Shown: piece after piece, positions 7,398 through 12,821 of the stretch
Position numbering within the stretch: the first letter of the stretch is position 1
Layout: the number at the start of each line of letters is the position of its first letter
From: Anaerolineales bacterium
Lineage (GTDB): Bacteria; Chloroflexota; Anaerolineae; Anaerolineales; Villigracilaceae
Direction of reading: 5' to 3'
Assembly: GCA_028689195.1 (NCBI GenBank)
Contig: JAQTWR010000014.1
Coordinates: forward strand, 1 to 16,834
DNA: 16,834 nucleotides
Program-made: the position numbers and the translations under genes
The notes under the pieces: model-generated
The model's input: only the letters and a program-made list of their open reading frames with translations
Told to the model about the DNA's origin: nothing
Databases searched by the model: none

Positions 7398-7441
7398 GCG
7401 ACATTTATGTCGCAAGTGATGGGCGGCGACATAAATGTCGC
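7398..7441. repeat. inverted pair of GCGACATTTATGTCGC hairpins
   Basis: GCGACATTTATGTCGC (7398-7413) and its exact reverse complement GCGACATAAATGTCGC (7426-7441) flank a 12-nt spacer. Similarity extends outward (TGTAAC before, GCCACA after), giving 22-base arms with two mismatches. The same 16-mer is at 2673-2688. The pair fills most of the 69-base gap between the kinase stop and the nucleotidyltransferase start, ending about six bases before the latter's ribosome site. Confidence 0.8.
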
Positions 7442-7450
7442 GCCACAATT

Positions 7451-8083
7451 TTATAACGGCAGCGCAGGCTGGTACGGCGCCAGACTCAACGCCTCGCGGA
7501 TTTTGTTTTCGACGCGCTTAAGGTCTTCGGGATTGTTGATGATATTCAAGTCGTTAGAATCGATTTTCAAAACGGGCGCATGATCGAACGGCTTGGCAAA
7601 GAAACTCTCGTAAGCGTGATTGAGCTCGTCAATGTACGCGCGTTCCATCTGGCGTTCGTAGGGTCTGTCGCGGAAGGCGATGCGCCTCATCAGCGTATCG
7701 GTGTCGGCTTGCAGATACACCAACAGATCGGGCTTGGGAATTTTCTCGCCGAGCGCTTCGTGAACTTTGTAGTACATATCCAACTCGTCGCCGCGCAGGT
7801 TGATGCTTGCAAAAAGCGCGTCTTTCGCAAAGGTGTAATCGGAGATTAAATTTTTTCCATCCGCGAGAATCTTGGGGACGTTATTGTTTTGTTGATGATA
7901 GCGGCTGAGCAAAAAAAATATCTGCGTTTGAAACGCGTAGCGCGCGCGGTCTCCGTAAAAATCTGAAAGAAAAGGATTCTCTTCAAAGACTTCCAGCAAA
8001 ATTTCGGCTTCAAATTCGTTTTGTAAAAGACGCGCGAGCGTGGTCTTGCCCACGCCGATCACGCCTTCGATGGCAATATACAT
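7451..8083 (-). CDS. deoxynucleoside kinase (dGK/dAK type)
   Basis: The 210-residue protein is a cytoplasmic deoxynucleoside kinase that phosphorylates deoxynucleosides for salvage. The P-loop GVIGVGKTT is at 7-15. EENPFLSDFY (34-43) supplies the substrate-binding glutamate region. SDYTFAKDALFA (81-92) takes the place of the DRS-type motif, and the arginine-rich lid is RRIAFRDRPYE (133-143). The DY and lid pattern resembles bacterial deoxyguanosine/deoxyadenosine kinases rather than thymidine kinase, but the base preference is an inference. The ATG has GGGAG at 8096-8092, eight bases upstream. It is divergent from the glycosyltransferase gene and leads a minus-strand unit with the nucleotidyltransferase. 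A 25-base dyad lies in the shared upstream region. Confidence 0.9.
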   Translation of the reverse strand: MYIAIEGVIGVGKTTLARLLQNEFEAEILLEVFEENPFLSDFYGDRARYAFQTQIFFLLSRYHQQNNNVPKILADGKNLISDYTFAKDALFASINLRGDELDMYYKVHEALGEKIPKPDLLVYLQADTDTLMRRIAFRDRPYERQMERAYIDELNHAYESFFAKPFDHAPVLKIDSNDLNIINNPEDLKRVENKIREALSLAPYQPALPL

Positions 8084-8105
8084 TCGTAACGCTCCCTTAA
8101 GTAAG

Positions 8106-8130
8106 TTGAATTAAGGATACCATAATTCAA
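8106..8130. promoter_or_regulatory. dyad between divergent genes, possible operator
   Basis: TTGAATTA (8106-8113) and TAATTCAA (8123-8130) are perfect inverted copies around nine bases. The dyad is centred in the 76-base gap between the kinase (-) and glycosyltransferase (+) starts. It overlaps where the -35 region of the plus-strand promoter would be, so a repressor site is conceivable. It is AT-rich and could be chance. Confidence 0.35.
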
Positions 8131-8147
8131 GGGACGAAGGCAGAATG

Positions 8148-8153
8148 TATAAT
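8148..8153 (+). promoter_or_regulatory. -10 box TATAAT six bases before the glycosyltransferase ATG
   Basis: A perfect TATAAT ends at 8153 and the ATG begins at 8160, so a start seven bases after the box would make a leaderless mRNA. No good -35 and no ribosome site are visible. The DNA ligase gene has the same geometry at 16362-16376. Confidence 0.6.
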
Positions 8154-8159
8154 GGACGC

Positions 8160-9164
8160 ATGACCAAGATATGTATTGTTCCGCGCGTGGAGGGGACGGG
8201 CGGCATGGCTTCGTTCCGGCTCAAATTCGAAACGGGACTTCGCGCGCGCGGCGTGGATGTGACTCACAATGTTGATTCTTCGCCCGATGCGATTCTCGTC
8301 ATCGCGGGGACGCGGAATCTGATTCCCTTGGTGCGGGCGCGGCGGCGCGGAATTCGGATCGTACAGCGATTAGACGGAATCAACTGGGTGCAGCGAATCC
8401 GCTGGACGGGCGCGCGTTACCATCTCCGCGCAGAGTATGGGAATTTTATGTTGTCGTTCATCCGCGCGCGGTTTGCAGACCGCGTTATCTATCAAAGTCA
8501 ATTCATCCGCAAATGGTGGGAGGATTGGTACGGCGCGGCAAAAGCGCCCGCGACGGTCATCATCAACGGCGTGGATTTGAATACATACAATCCCGAAGGT
8601 TCGCATGAACGCCCGACGGATCGGTTTCGTTTGTTGTTATTAGAAGGCAGTCTCGCGGGCGGATTGAACTCAGGGTTGTTCTACGCGGTTTCGATTGCCG
8701 AAAAACTTTCGGCAAAATATCCAATGGAAGTGGTTGTGGCGGGCAAAGTGGATGAAGCCACGCAGCGTAAAATTCAAAGTAAAGTTCCCGTGAAATTTCT
8801 CGGCACAATTCCGCGCGAGCAAGTTCCCGCGCTGGCGCGTTCATCGTCTATGATGTATTGCGCCGAAGTGAATCCGCCCTGCCCGAATTCCGTCATCGAA
8901 GCGCTGGCGTGCGGACTGCCCGTCATCGGCTTTGACAGCGGCGCGCTGAAAGAATTAGTCGGCGCAGACGCGGGATGCGTCGTCGCGTATGGCGCAAATG
9001 CGTGGAAGTTGGAAACGCCCGACATTGAGTCGCTGGCGATTGAGGCTGGGAAAATATTGGATAATCAGAATCAATTCCGAGCGTCGGCGCGAAGCCGCGC
9101 GGAGTCCAATTTCGGATTGGATAAAATGACCGACGCATATCTCAAAATCCTTTTGGAGGAATAG
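8160..9164 (+). CDS. GT4-like glycosyltransferase
   Basis: The 334-residue protein is a GT-B-fold glycosyltransferase of the GT4 kind, probably transferring a sugar from a nucleotide-sugar donor at the cytoplasmic face of the membrane. The N-terminal domain begins ICIVPRVEGTGGMASFR, the usual Gly-rich acceptor loop. IYQSQFIRKWWEDWYG and IINGVDLNTYNP (about 138-149) are typical hinge-region GT4 segments. The donor-site motif NPPCPNSVIEALACGLPVI holds the conserved glutamate before ALACGLP. No membrane segment is seen. I start it at ATG 8160 (MTKICIV), since ATG 8145 overlaps the TATAAT box and adds only MYNGR. The stop overlaps the ribosome site of the next gene, so the two are coupled. Acceptor and sugar are unknown. 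Confidence 0.9.
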   Translation: MTKICIVPRVEGTGGMASFRLKFETGLRARGVDVTHNVDSSPDAILVIAGTRNLIPLVRARRRGIRIVQRLDGINWVQRIRWTGARYHLRAEYGNFMLSFIRARFADRVIYQSQFIRKWWEDWYGAAKAPATVIINGVDLNTYNPEGSHERPTDRFRLLLLEGSLAGGLNSGLFYAVSIAEKLSAKYPMEVVVAGKVDEATQRKIQSKVPVKFLGTIPREQVPALARSSSMMYCAEVNPPCPNSVIEALACGLPVIGFDSGALKELVGADAGCVVAYGANAWKLETPDIESLAIEAGKILDNQNQFRASARSRAESNFGLDKMTDAYLKILLEE

Positions 9165-9167
9165 ATC

Positions 9168-9596
9168 ATGGATACGGAAGTTCACGAATTTTTGCTGCGC
9201 CATTTGCAGGGGATTATGGAAAACAGCATTGACTCATATCACGAAACCACCGCCGAAGATTTGACGTTGTACGAGTGGTGGGTCACGCCGCAGCGGTTGG
9301 ACGGGCTGCCCTTCCACGAATTTATGATGAACGCCAATGCCGCGCGCGGTTCGGTCTTTGGTGCGGAAGATAAAGGACAAAAAGCGCAAAGCCGTTTTGA
9401 TCTTGCGAATTTGCATATCCAAAGATATGGCGATACCGCGATTGCGAGTTATACAATGCTCATCAGTACGGCGCTGCCCGAAGGCGTGAAGGTGGCGTCG
9501 CATAACGAAAGCCGCGTAATAGTGAAATTGGACGGCGCGTGGAAAGTAGTGCATGTGCATAAATCTCCCGCGTATGCCGCGCCGCATGTGGGGTAG
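9168..9596 (+). CDS. NTF2-like (SnoaL/DUF4440-type) protein
   Basis: This small protein of 142 residues looks like an NTF2/cone-fold domain of the SnoaL or calcium/calmodulin kinase-association type. Support is the helical N-terminus (FLLRHLQGIMENSIDSYHE), the middle TMLISTALPEGVKVASHNESRV strand pair, and the closing WKVVHVHKSPA, which is very close to the 'kWkivHvHxS' ending of such proteins. Members include isomerases, dehydratases and non-catalytic assembly domains, so no reaction is assigned. GGAGG lies within the end of the glycosyltransferase gene and the two genes are three bases apart, pointing to translational coupling. It is followed by an octamer-repeat arm. Confidence 0.75.
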   Translation: MDTEVHEFLLRHLQGIMENSIDSYHETTAEDLTLYEWWVTPQRLDGLPFHEFMMNANAARGSVFGAEDKGQKAQSRFDLANLHIQRYGDTAIASYTMLISTALPEGVKVASHNESRVIVKLDGAWKVVHVHKSPAYAAPHVG

Positions 9597-9604
9597 CTGC
9601 GTAA

Positions 9605-9636
9605 ACACAAAGACGCAAAGACTCGAAGGCACGAAG
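9605..9636. repeat. octamer element, single (left) arm, copy 2
   Basis: Four tandem 8-mers, ACACAAAG, ACGCAAAG, ACTCGAAG, GCACGAAG, occur with no inverse arm following. Instead the GxxExxY gene starts 16 bases later. The matching full element (10923-10987) sits directly after that gene, so the gene is bracketed by the family. Confidence 0.8.
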
Positions 9637-9999
9637 ATTAAGTGAGGAACTATGCAGGCAAAAGTAATGAGTCCAATTACTGCGGAAGATGAGCGAATTG
9701 CTAAATTGATCGTCGATTCGGCTTTTACGGTTCATAAAGCGTTAGGGGCTGGTTTGCTGGAAAGCGTTTACGAGGCATGTTTTTGCCATGAACTTGAAAA
9801 ACGAGGATTGAAATATAAGAGACAAGTCGTTGTTCCGCTTGTATATGATGGAATTAAATTTGCCGAAGGTTTTCGGATTGACGTCCTTGTAGAAGGACAT
9901 GTCGTGTGTGAGTTGAAATCTGTTGAAAAAATGGAAAACGTATATCTCGCACAGACATTAACCTATTTGAAGTTGACAGGAAATCGTCTTGGCTTTCTA

Positions 10000-10016
10000 G
10001 GGTGTGTATGCAAAAT
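10000..10016 (+). repeat. IS left terminal inverted repeat
   Basis: GGGTGTGTATGCAAAAT matches the reverse complement of the right end (GAGCCTGTATGCAAAAT) at 14 of 17 positions, with the inner 12 identical. Confidence 0.9.
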
Positions 10017-10042
10017 ACAAAATAGTGGTTAAACTAGTCGAC

Positions 10043-10866
10043 ATGGGAAATCGTAGCGACCTAACCAATGAACAATGGGAGCAAATCGAACGATTGCTTC
10101 CGAAAGCACAAACCAAGCGTGGACGACCCGCGCAAGAACATCGGCAACTCCTGAATGGAATGATCTGGGTCTTGCGAACCGGCGCGCCTTGGAGAGATAT
10201 GCCAGAACGATATGGCAAATGGACGACAATCTATAGTCGTTTTCAGCGCTGGCGCAAGGCGGGCATCTGGGACAAGATGTTTGCCGAGTTGCAGACCGCC
10301 TTGGATGTTGAGAGCAATGTAGATTGGGAAGTCCATTTCATCGACTCGACCACAGTTCGGGCTCACCAACATGCGGCTGGAGCAAAAAAAGCAGTCCAGA
10401 AATAGAGGCGTTGGGTCGCAGTCGAGGTGGATTTACCACCAAAATACACCTGCGCTGTGAAGGTACAGGCAAATTGATCACTTTTTTACTCACACCAGGT
10501 CAAGCAAGCGACATCAACCTGGCTGAACCTCTAATCGAAACGGGTGTCATTCAAAGACGAAACGGTCATCTTCGCTTGTATCCAAAACGCGTGGTAGCTG
10601 ATAAAGGCTATACCAGCAGTGCGTTTCGAAAATATCTACATCAGAAAAACATTTGCTGCACCATTCCGCACCGCAAAAACGAACGACACAAGGGCGCATT
10701 TAACAAGCAAATTTATCGTAAGCGCAATATTGTCGAACGTTTGATCAATCGCCTAAAGCAGTTTCGTCGGATTGCCACACGTTACGAAAAGCGTGCTGCC
10801 AATTTCTCTGCCATGATTACTCTTGCTTCTATCTTTCTCTTTTCTAATTTTGCATACAGGCTCTAA
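10043..10866 (+). CDS. IS5-family transposase, two frames joined by -1 frameshift
   Basis: Frame A (10043-10405, 120 residues) starts MGNRSDLTNEQWEQIERLLP, the DUF4096-type DNA-binding N-terminus, and holds the first catalytic aspartate Asp101 in HFIDSTTVRAHQH. Frame B, one base back, continues with SRGGFTTKIH and contains VVADKGY (Asp187 of the joined protein) and NIVERLINRLKQFRRIATRYEK (Glu232). Joined at the A7 run (10384-10390) the product is 274 residues with a full DDE set, the usual length for this group. Neither frame alone is a complete transposase. The stop TAA (10864-10866) lies outside the IS, made from the duplicated TA plus the next host base. A simple inactivating mutation is less likely than programmed shifting given the A AAA AAA heptamer. 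Confidence 0.88.
10384..10390 (+). other. -1 ribosomal frameshift site (A AAA AAA)
   Basis: Seven A residues lie with zero-frame codons GCA AAA AAA GCA, the canonical X XXY YYZ arrangement. A -1 slip continues as AGC AGT CCA and joins the two transposase frames, 13 bases before the frame A stop. Confidence 0.75.
10847..10863 (-). repeat. IS right terminal inverted repeat
   Basis: Read on the minus strand it is GAGCCTGTATGCAAAAT, paired with the left end. The last transposase sense codon (CTC) ends at its outermost base. Confidence 0.9.
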
Positions 10867-10922
10867 TAAACTTCAACGTTCCATTAATCAAAAATGGAAT
10901 TCGACGCGTTATCCTGTAGATG

Positions 10923-10987
10923 ACACGAAGACTCTAAGACGCAAAGGATTAAAGAATTAAAAACTTCGTGTCTTCGTGTCTTCGTGT
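10923..10987. repeat. octamer dyad element, copy 3
   Basis: The left arm has ACACGAAG, ACTCTAAG, ACGCAAAG and perhaps a decayed fourth unit GATTAAAG. The right arm is three CTTCGTGT units (10964-10987). It begins three bases after the restored GxxExxY stop and ends 15 bases before the next ATG. A GTG at 10976 in the repeat would extend the downstream gene by nine residues but is unlikely as a start. Confidence 0.82.
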
Positions 10988-11002
10988 TTCACCCACCCAA
11001 CC

Positions 11003-12571
11003 ATGTCCCACACCTCCCGTTCCCAAAACTTCCTTTGGATGAGTCTGGCGCTTCTGCCGCTCATCGGCATATCCTTTTTGCTTGCCATCCCGCCGCAGGA
11101 TTATTGGTGGGTTCTCCGCGTGGGACAGGATACGATTCAAAGCGGCGCAATTCCTACGACGGATTTAATTAGTTTGAGTCAATTCGGTCAGCCGATTGTG
11201 TATCAAACATGGTTGTCGGGCGTGATTTTTTATCTCGTCTATCAACTCGGCGGAACCACGCTCACGTTTTTGTTGCGCGGAATTTTGATCGGCGCGGCGT
11301 ACGGAATCGTCTGGGGCATGGCGCGCGAGGCGTCCAATGCGCGGCTGGCGACCGTTCTCGTCATCACGATGGGACTCGCCAGCGGAAATAACTGGGCAAT
11401 GCGGAGTCAACTGTTTGCATATCCGCTGTTTGCGTTGGCTTTGTGGAGTCTCTTCAAATGGCAAAATGATCTAACCACAAAGACGCAAAGACGCGAAGTT
11501 GCAAAGGATTCTTCGTGGCTTGGCGTCTTTGCGCCCTTCGTGTTTCAACAAAGTTATTTATGGATTTTGCCATTGGTCGCTTTGTTATGGGCAAACCTGC
11601 ATGGCTCGTTTATTCTTCCAATTATTCTCGCGGGCATTGCGCTGATTTTCGGAAAGGGCGAACGCAAACCGCTGGCGATTACGCTCGTCATCATGCTGCT
11701 CGCCACGCTCGTCAACCCGCGCGGATTTGGCGCGTGGCGGTATCTCGTTTTCATGCTCAACTCGCCGTCGGATCAACTCTTCGCGGCGGAGTGGGCTGCG
11801 CCGCGCAATCAAGGCTGGCAGATGAATATCTTCTTCGCGTGGATGATTCTCTTCGCGCCGCTGGCGAGTCTCTCGCCGCGCAAACTTTCCGCGTTCGAGT
11901 GGATTCTATTTCTCGCGTTTGGCTGGCTCGCGCTGACGGGGCTGCGCTATGTCATCTGGTTTTTGTTCATCGTCGCCATTCTCACATCGGGATTGTTGTA
12001 TGAGTCGTTGAAAGCATTAACACAAAGACTCAAAGACGCCAAGTCGCAAAGATTTTTCTTTGAGTCTTTGAGCCTTCGTGGCTTCGCGGCGGAAAAACAA
12101 CCTAAACAAAATTTTTCCGCAATTAATATTGCCTTCGGAATTTTGATGCTTTCCGCGTCGCTGATTTTCCTGCGCGGAATCCGCGAAAAGTGGATGGGAG
12201 ATTCCATCCCCATTTACGAAATGTCCACCTCGCCCGTCGCCGCGACGAAATGGCTGGACGAACATCCCGAACTCGAAGGCGCGTTATTTAGCGATTACGC
12301 CTTCGGCGGCTACTTCTCTTTTAATTTGCAATCGCGCCGCCCGTGGATGGACAGCCGCTTCAACGCCTTCCCGCCCGAACAATGGACAGAGTACGCGCAA
12401 GTCAGCCGCGCCGAAAATTGGCAGGCAATGTTCGACCGCGAGAAAATCAACCTGCTGGCGCTTTCCACCGCGTCGCAGCCAAAGTTGATTCAAGCCGTTG
12501 AAAACTCAAAAGCGTGGTGCGAACGTTACCGCGATCAATACGCGGTTATCTTTGCGCGGTGCAATAAATAA
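11003..12571 (+). CDS. polytopic membrane protein, GT-C-like, carrying two translated repeat insertions
   Basis: This 522-residue integral membrane protein has roughly ten or more hydrophobic segments and a soluble C-terminal domain of about 120 residues. An early loop, QDYWWVLRVGQDTIQSGAIP (32-51), resembles the first extracytoplasmic loop of GT-C-type lipid-linked sugar transferases and their relatives. The C-terminal part holds WMDSRFNAFPPEQWTEY. I know this layout from hypothetical membrane proteins only and assign no substrate. Two stretches, residues 158-181 and about 340-363, are translated octamer repeats inserted in hydrophilic loops between membrane segments; the frame stays open through both. 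No ribosome site is seen before ATG 11003, and the upstream DNA is another repeat copy. Together with the next two genes it suggests an envelope glycan locus. Confidence 0.8.
   Translation: MSHTSRSQNFLWMSLALLPLIGISFLLAIPPQDYWWVLRVGQDTIQSGAIPTTDLISLSQFGQPIVYQTWLSGVIFYLVYQLGGTTLTFLLRGILIGAAYGIVWGMAREASNARLATVLVITMGLASGNNWAMRSQLFAYPLFALALWSLFKWQNDLTTKTQRREVAKDSSWLGVFAPFVFQQSYLWILPLVALLWANLHGSFILPIILAGIALIFGKGERKPLAITLVIMLLATLVNPRGFGAWRYLVFMLNSPSDQLFAAEWAAPRNQGWQMNIFFAWMILFAPLASLSPRKLSAFEWILFLAFGWLALTGLRYVIWFLFIVAILTSGLLYESLKALTQRLKDAKSQRFFFESLSLRGFAAEKQPKQNFSAINIAFGILMLSASLIFLRGIREKWMGDSIPIYEMSTSPVAATKWLDEHPELEGALFSDYAFGGYFSFNLQSRRPWMDSRFNAFPPEQWTEYAQVSRAENWQAMFDREKINLLALSTASQPKLIQAVENSKAWCERYRDQYAVIFARCNK
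11475..11543. repeat. octamer dyad element, copy 4, inside a coding region
   Basis: The left arm is CCACAAAG, ACGCAAAG, ACGCGAAG, TTGCAAAG (11475-11506), the loop is GATT, and the right arm is CTTCGTGG, CTTGGCGT, CTTTGCGC and, after one extra C, CTTCGTGT. It is translated as residues 158-181 of the membrane protein, with TQRREVAK coming from units 2-4. Confidence 0.88.
12020..12089. repeat. octamer dyad element, copy 5, inside a coding region
   Basis: The left arm is ACACAAAG, ACTCAAAG, ACGCCAAG, TCGCAAAG (12020-12051), the loop is six bases, and the right arm is CTTTGAGT, CTTTGAGC, CTTCGTGG, CTTCGCGG (12058-12089). It is perfectly periodic. The first three units encode TQRLKDAK, in the same codon phase as copy 4. 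Confidence 0.88.
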
Positions 12572-12614
12572 CCCAAGCGCTGCCATGTTTTCTGGGCAAG
12601 AAAATTTCAGACCC

Positions 12615-12683
12615 TTGCCACAGATTTCACCGATTTGCGCGGATTTTTTTCAAATTAGTGAAAATCCGCGTAATCCGTGGCAA
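12615..12683. repeat. 9-mer-based dyad element (CACAGATTT type)
   Basis: The outer arms TTGCCAC (12615-12621) and GTGGCAA (12677-12683) are perfect inverses. Inside are 9-base units such as CACAGATTT, CACCGATTT, GCGCGGATT on the left and AATCCGCGT, AATCCGTGG on the right. It lies in the 250-base gap between the two membrane-protein genes. The rest of that gap shows no gene. I recall similar 'CCACAGATTACACAGATT' repeats in many environmental genomes. Confidence 0.78.
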
Positions 12684-12821
12684 AAGAACTAAAAAACTGG
12701 CAGCGGCAAAGGTTTGTTTGTTTGTTTTTGACTTATGCAAGAAGTCTTTTTTAATCAACGTTCTTCTGCGCCCCAAACTAATTTCCGATACAATCTGATA
12801 ATCGTGATAAACGGAGAAATA

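Larger units (their letters stand above)
10000..10863 (+). mobile_element. 864-bp insertion sequence, IS5 family (IS427-like group)
   Basis: The element is bounded by imperfect 17-bp terminal inverted repeats (14 of 17 match) and a TA target duplication (9998-9999 and 10864-10865) within a CTAA site. It carries one DDE transposase split into two frames. Size, TA duplication within a YTAR-like target, and two-frame layout fit the IS427 group of IS5. Removing it plus one TA restores the interrupted host gene exactly, which proves the borders. Confidence 0.93.
9652..10919 (+). pseudogene. GxxExxY putative nuclease gene, interrupted by an insertion sequence
   Basis: The frame from 9652 to 9999 encodes residues 1-116 of a GxxExxY family protein. 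The naming motif is GLLESVY (Gly34, Glu37, Tyr40), and a PD-(D/E)XK-like core is visible as Asp77, Glu87-x-Lys89 in RIDVLVEGHVVCELKSVE with Gln101 after it. The insertion at 10000-10863 cuts it. Joining 9999 to 10866 restores LGFLINFNVPLIKNGIRRVIL and a TAG at 10917-10919, the normal family ending, for 133 residues. As it stands the disrupted frame adds ten residues of IS sequence before a stop at 10030-10032. ATG 9667 is an alternative start. The gene is visibly more AT-rich than its neighbours and is flanked by octamer repeats, consistent with acquisition. A nuclease role is inferred from the fold only. Confidence 0.9.

Noticed and set aside
7382..7432. Extended N-terminus of the nucleotidyltransferase from 7432
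   Set aside because: The extra 17 codons translate the palindromic repeat pair; AGGAA precedes ATG 7381.
10043..10866. Transposase treated as a frameshifted pseudogene
   Set aside because: The A AAA AAA heptamer in the correct phase, intact DDE residues and clean ends favour programmed frameshifting in a live element.
9605..10987. Octamer tracts as a CRISPR array
   Set aside because: Units are directly adjacent 8-mers without unique spacers, and no cas genes are nearby.
10976..11002. GTG 10976 as the start of the membrane protein
   Set aside because: It lies inside an octamer repeat and adds nine residues with no ribosome site; ATG 11003 is followed by a normal membrane-protein N-terminus.
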